DNA of 46,928 nt from Chlorobaculum sp. GTDB lineage: Bacteria; Bacteroidota; Chlorobiia; Chlorobiales; Chlorobiaceae. The notes under the pieces were generated by a model. It did not search any database and was not told the origin of the DNA. It worked only from the letters and a program-made list of their open reading frames with translations. The stretch is taken from positions 1-46,928 of the forward strand of contig JAAXXD010000011.1 of NCBI GenBank assembly GCA_013334655.1, in the 5' to 3' direction. This document shows positions 44,271 to 46,928 of the stretch, piece by piece. Within the stretch, counting starts at the first letter, position 1, and every line of letters starts with the position of its first letter. The position numbers and the translations under genes are program-made.

Positions 44271-45233
44271 TCACTCCTCCTTCTTGCTCTCCTTTTCCAG
44301 CAGCGCTTCCACGAAGCTGGCGCGGTCGAAGAGCTGGAGATCGTCGATCTTTTCGCCGACGCCGATGTACTTGACCGGCAGGTTCAGCTCGCGGGAGATC
44401 GAGAGCACGATGCCGCCTTTGGAGGTGCCGTCGAGCTTGGTCACGACGAGGCCGGTGACGTTGACGAACTTCGTGAACTCGCGGGCTTGCTGCACGGCGT
44501 TCTGGCCGGTGGTGCCGTCGAGCACGAGCAGCACTTCGTGCGGCGCTTCGGGCACCTTCTTTTTGGCGACGCGCATGATCTTGGCCAGCTCCTCCATCAG
44601 GTGGCTCTTGTTGTGCAGGCGGCCCGCCGTATCGACCAGCACCACGTCGGTGCCTTTGGCGACCGCCGAGCTGACCGAGTCGAACACCACCGAGGCGGGA
44701 TCGGCTCCCTGCCCCTGGCCGATGATCGGCACTCCGGCGCGGTCAGCCCAGATCTTGAGCTGCTCGTAGGCGGCAGCGCGAAAGGTGTCGGCGGCGGCGA
44801 TCACCACCTTCTTGCCCGCCTTGTCGTAGTTGTGGGCGAGCTTGGCCACGCTGGTCGTCTTGCCCGCGCCGTTGACGCCAACGATCATGATGACGTAGGG
44901 CCTGGCCGGGAGCGGCGCATCGAAATCGACCGGATGTTCGTGCCCCGACTCGACGAGCAGGTTGCGAATCTCGCCCATCACCATCTCGTTCAGCTCCTCC
45001 TCTGAACGGTAGGTTTTGCCTTTGGAGCGCTCCGTGACCGCATCGACAATGTCGAGCGTGGTTTCGACGCCCACATCGGCAGCGACAAGGATATTTTCCA
45101 GCTCTTCGAGGAACTCGTCATCCACCTCAGTCTTGCCTTTGGAGACGAACGCGAGTTTCTCCTTGAGCGTGTCGCGGGTTTTGGTGAGCCCCTCCTTGAG
45201 GCGCGACAGCCCTAACTTGTCAAAAAAGCCCAT
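44271..45233 (-). CDS. ftsY: Signal recognition particle receptor FtsY
   Basis: This 320-residue GTPase docks ribosome-SRP complexes at the membrane. The N domain (about 1-100) has LEELENILVAADVGVETT. The G domain has G1 GVNGAGKTTS (119-128), AADTFRAAAYEQL, DTAGRLHNKSHLMEEL, VLDGTTGQNA, TKLDGTSKGG and YIGVGEKIDDLQLF. The acidic A domain of some FtsY proteins is absent. The frame continues open far upstream across the opposite-strand thiL gene, but MGFFDKLGLSRLKEGL is the family start. It is divergent from thiL with 78 bases between. Confidence 0.96.
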   Translation of the reverse strand: MGFFDKLGLSRLKEGLTKTRDTLKEKLAFVSKGKTEVDDEFLEELENILVAADVGVETTLDIVDAVTERSKGKTYRSEEELNEMVMGEIRNLLVESGHEHPVDFDAPLPARPYVIMIVGVNGAGKTTSVAKLAHNYDKAGKKVVIAAADTFRAAAYEQLKIWADRAGVPIIGQGQGADPASVVFDSVSSAVAKGTDVVLVDTAGRLHNKSHLMEELAKIMRVAKKKVPEAPHEVLLVLDGTTGQNAVQQAREFTKFVNVTGLVVTKLDGTSKGGIVLSISRELNLPVKYIGVGEKIDDLQLFDRASFVEALLEKESKKEE

Positions 45234-45311
45234 GGAAAATGAGAAATTGGCTATGTTTACGGACGAAGGGATCGGAACGGATTCCGGGTAAAACTCAATG
45301 TACGCAAATAT

Positions 45312-46382
45312 ATGGCATTCAAACCTATTTCCGAGATCGGCGAATTCGGCCTGATCGAGCGACTTTCCAGGATTACCGCGCCATCCGCCCGGCAGCGCCC
45401 GGAGCTGCTCGAAGGAATCGGCGACGACTGCGCGGTCTGGCAGCTCGGCGAGTCGGAGGTGCAGGTGGTCACGACCGACCTGTTGACCGAGCACGTGCAC
45501 TTCGATTTGCTGACGACGCCCATGCGCCACCTCGGCAGCAAGGCGATCAGCGTCAACGTCTCGGACATCTGCGCCATGAACGCCCTGCCGGACTACGCGG
45601 TGATCTCGATAGCCATTCCGCCCAAGATGCCGGTCGAAATGGTCGAGGAGCTGTACAAGGGCATCGAGCACGCCGCCTCGGTGTACGGCCTCGCCATCGC
45701 GGGCGGCGACACCTCGTCCTCGCCGTCGGGCCTCTTCATCTCGGTTTCGATGACCGGCCGGACGACCCCAGAACAACTCACCATGCGCAAGGGCGCGTCG
45801 CCGGGTGATTTGATCTGCGTGACGGGAACGCTTGGCGGATCGACCGCCGGGCTGCACCTGTTGCAACGCGAACGGGCCACGATGATCGAACAGATGCGCA
45901 ACAACCAGCCGTACGACAAGGAGGTGATGGCCGAGTTGCAGGAGTACGCCGAAGCGATCCGCAGCCACCTGCTGCCCGAAGCGAGGATCGACATCGTGGA
46001 CTTCTTCAGCGAGGAGGGAATCGTACCGACCGCCATGATCGACATTTCGGATGGCCTGGTCGCCGACCTCGGCCACCTCTGCCGCCGCTCCGGCGTCGGG
46101 GCGCACATCGACGAGAGCAAACTGCCGGTGCTGCCCGAAGCGCGAGCCGTGGCCGAAGAGTTCCAGCAGGACGTCTTCGACTGGGCGCTCTCGGGCGGCG
46201 AGGATTACCAACTCCTCTTCACGCTGCCGAAATCGCGCTACGACCTCATCGCCGCCCACCGCGACATCACGATCATCGGCGAGATCACCGAGGAGGAGGA
46301 AGGAATGTTATTGACCGACATCTTCGGCATGACCATCGACATGGCCGAAATAAAGCGAGGCTTCGACCACTTCGCGGGGTGA
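45312..46382 (+). CDS. thiL: Thiamine-monophosphate kinase
   Basis: This 356-residue enzyme phosphorylates thiamine monophosphate to the active cofactor thiamine diphosphate. It shows ISEIGEFGLIERL at the start, GIGDDCAV (35-42), TTDLLTEHVHFDL, GSKAISVNVSDICAMNALP, GGDTSSSPSG and ALSGGEDYQLLFTLP. Length is slightly above the usual 320-340 because of an insert near 185-220. No other thiamine gene is adjacent. Divergent from ftsY. Confidence 0.94.
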   Translation: MAFKPISEIGEFGLIERLSRITAPSARQRPELLEGIGDDCAVWQLGESEVQVVTTDLLTEHVHFDLLTTPMRHLGSKAISVNVSDICAMNALPDYAVISIAIPPKMPVEMVEELYKGIEHAASVYGLAIAGGDTSSSPSGLFISVSMTGRTTPEQLTMRKGASPGDLICVTGTLGGSTAGLHLLQRERATMIEQMRNNQPYDKEVMAELQEYAEAIRSHLLPEARIDIVDFFSEEGIVPTAMIDISDGLVADLGHLCRRSGVGAHIDESKLPVLPEARAVAEEFQQDVFDWALSGGEDYQLLFTLPKSRYDLIAAHRDITIIGEITEEEEGMLLTDIFGMTIDMAEIKRGFDHFAG

Positions 46383-46402
46383 AGCGGACAGCTCAATGAA
46401 TG

Positions 46403-46436
46403 GTCATTGCGAGGAGCGCAGCGACGTGGCAATCCC
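46403..46436. repeat. REP-like element D
   Basis: GTCATTGCGAGGAGCGCAGC followed by GACGTGGCAATCC is the clearest copy of the dispersed element also present at 363, 2893 and 7618. It lies between thiL and the tRNA. Confidence 0.65.
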
Positions 46437-46500
46437 GTTTTCAGAAGTTGTGTATTCCCGTTAAAGATGCTACATTAAACGAGTTCCAACCGGAACGGAT

Positions 46501-46586
46501 GCCGAAGTGGCGGAACTGGTAGACGCCCGGGACTTAAAATCCCGTGTTCAGCAATGGACGTGCGGGTTCGATTCCCGCCTTCGGCA
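46501..46586 (+). tRNA. tRNA-Leu (anticodon UAA)
   Basis: A complete cloverleaf: acceptor GCCGAAG/CTTCGGC with discriminator A at 46586, an anticodon stem CGGGA/TCCCG with loop CTTAAAA (anticodon TAA at 46535-46537), a long variable arm as in class II tRNAs, and GCGGGTTCGATTCCCGC as T arm. The 3' CCA is not encoded. Confidence 0.95.
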
Positions 46587-46593
46587 CACAACT

Positions 46594-46801
46594 TTAACGT
46601 TCGTACTTTTTTCTGATTTCATCCCAATCTTTAGCCTCAAGTTCACCTCGTTTGAACGCATCATAACGAGCCTCTGATTCGGCTATCCAGCTTTTCTCGA
46701 TTTCAGGATCGGGTTTATCGAGATTGTACAAAATAGCCTCCACCAGCCGGATTCTCTCCTTCGGATCGAGAACAATCGCGTTCTTCACCAATTCGTCTAC
46801 A
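46594..46801 (-). pseudogene. PF09720-type antitoxin gene truncated by the IS
   Basis: Codons from VDELVKNAIVLDPKERIRLV to the C-terminus WDEIRKKYER match the intact antitoxin at 25811-26026 almost residue for residue. Only the first three residues, the ribosome-binding site and the promoter are replaced, by the IS end at 46802. An in-frame Met inside the IS (46914) could make a fusion. No toxin gene follows, because the tRNA-Leu begins within a few bases of the stop codon. Confidence 0.8.
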
Positions 46802-46928
46802 TAGGGTCTACTGAAAAAATCAGACCATAGATGAGCAGGAGTAAACCTCCACAGGGGAGGTTGGCCAAAACGATAATGTTCTCCTGTCGCAAAACGCCAA
46901 AAGCATCCACTCAAACAGACGCAAAAAG
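46802..46928. mobile_element. Insertion-sequence end (right copy)
   Basis: This copy is perfectly complementary to bases 1-126. It begins TAGGGTCTACTGAAAAAATC next to the antitoxin codons. A small CCTCC/GGAGG hairpin lies at about 46847-46861. An ATG at 46876 opens a frame to the window end that may be the transposase start. The window shows only one end of the element, so length and family remain unknown. Confidence 0.7.

Noticed and set aside
45234-46259. Very long minus-strand open frame continuing FtsY upstream across thiL
   Set aside because: It is antisense to a clear ThiL gene. The FtsY family start MGFFDKL is at 45233. Long antisense frames are common in GC-rich genes with this codon bias.
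1-46928. CRISPR array, rRNA operon, prophage or a recognisable multi-gene defence island
   Set aside because: Looked for on both strands. No regularly spaced repeats, rRNA signatures, phage structural genes, or cas and similar defence genes besides the R-M and toxin-antitoxin units were seen.

Overview
The window looks like part of a green sulfur bacterium (Chlorobiaceae, Chlorobaculum/Chlorobium type). The diagnostic genes are a 225-residue ferredoxin-domain chlorosome envelope protein of the CsmI/CsmJ/CsmX family and a 75-residue CsmB/CsmF-type protein. They sit among GC-rich housekeeping genes. Both ends of the window are the same 126-bp sequence in inverted orientation, apparently one end of an insertion sequence. 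The window is therefore probably a contig that stops at an IS on each side.

Layout. (1) 1-5500 is accessory. It holds the IS end, the tail of a DUF2442-type gene, an antitoxin gene broken by a palindromic REP-like element, an AT-rich restriction-modification pair (m4C-type methyltransferase plus SfiI-family endonuclease), an alpha/beta hydrolase with a YtxH-type membrane protein, and a decayed IS3-family transposase next to a vestige of an HD-domain gene. (2) 5565-7190 is a chlorosome gene region. (3) 7715-12059, minus strand, holds an HD phosphohydrolase, an RRM RNA-binding protein, a B12-binding radical SAM enzyme and LptB. (4) 12740-22156 is a ten-gene Tad/Flp pilus locus: flp, cpaB, secretin, tadE, short tadG, tadZ/cpaE, tadA/cpaF, tadB, tadC and a prepilin peptidase. 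Most of its genes overlap or nearly touch. (5) 22439-25432 holds a gamma-carbonic anhydrase-like protein, a FAD oxidoreductase and an MscS channel. (6) 25521-26951 is a second accessory patch with a ParE/RelE toxin-antitoxin pair, an unknown protein and an orphan antitoxin. (7) 27287-38954 covers envelope and core genes: LpxL/HtrB acyltransferase, heptose-phosphate adenylyltransferase, a TamB-like protein, CoaBC, family-4 uracil-DNA glycosylase, DnaB and PTS enzyme I. (8) 39440-46382 has a PEP-CTERM exported protein, a SurA/PpiD-type chaperone-isomerase, Pcm, a GIY-YIG (DUF123) protein, FtsY and ThiL. The window closes with tRNA-Leu(UAA) and an antitoxin gene whose first codons were removed by the IS.

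How the genes fit together. The Tad genes encode a complete core machine: pilin, peptidase, secretin, ATPase, localisation ATPase and two inner-membrane platform proteins. A strong hairpin after flp probably lowers transcription of the machinery relative to the pilin. LptB, LpxL, HldE-C, TamB and the PpiD/SurA protein all serve outer-membrane construction. The accessory patches share one toxin-antitoxin family (PF09720-like antitoxins), found four times in different states: intact with toxin, intact orphan, REP-broken and IS-truncated.

The best candidates for novelty are the compact SfiI-like R-M unit in foreign-looking DNA, the Tad locus in a phototroph of this group, and the six-fold tetrapeptide repeat at the C-terminus of the chlorosome ferredoxin protein. 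I saw no CRISPR array, rRNA, prophage or clearly new multi-gene defence system. All family calls are from reading the sequence; no database search was run.
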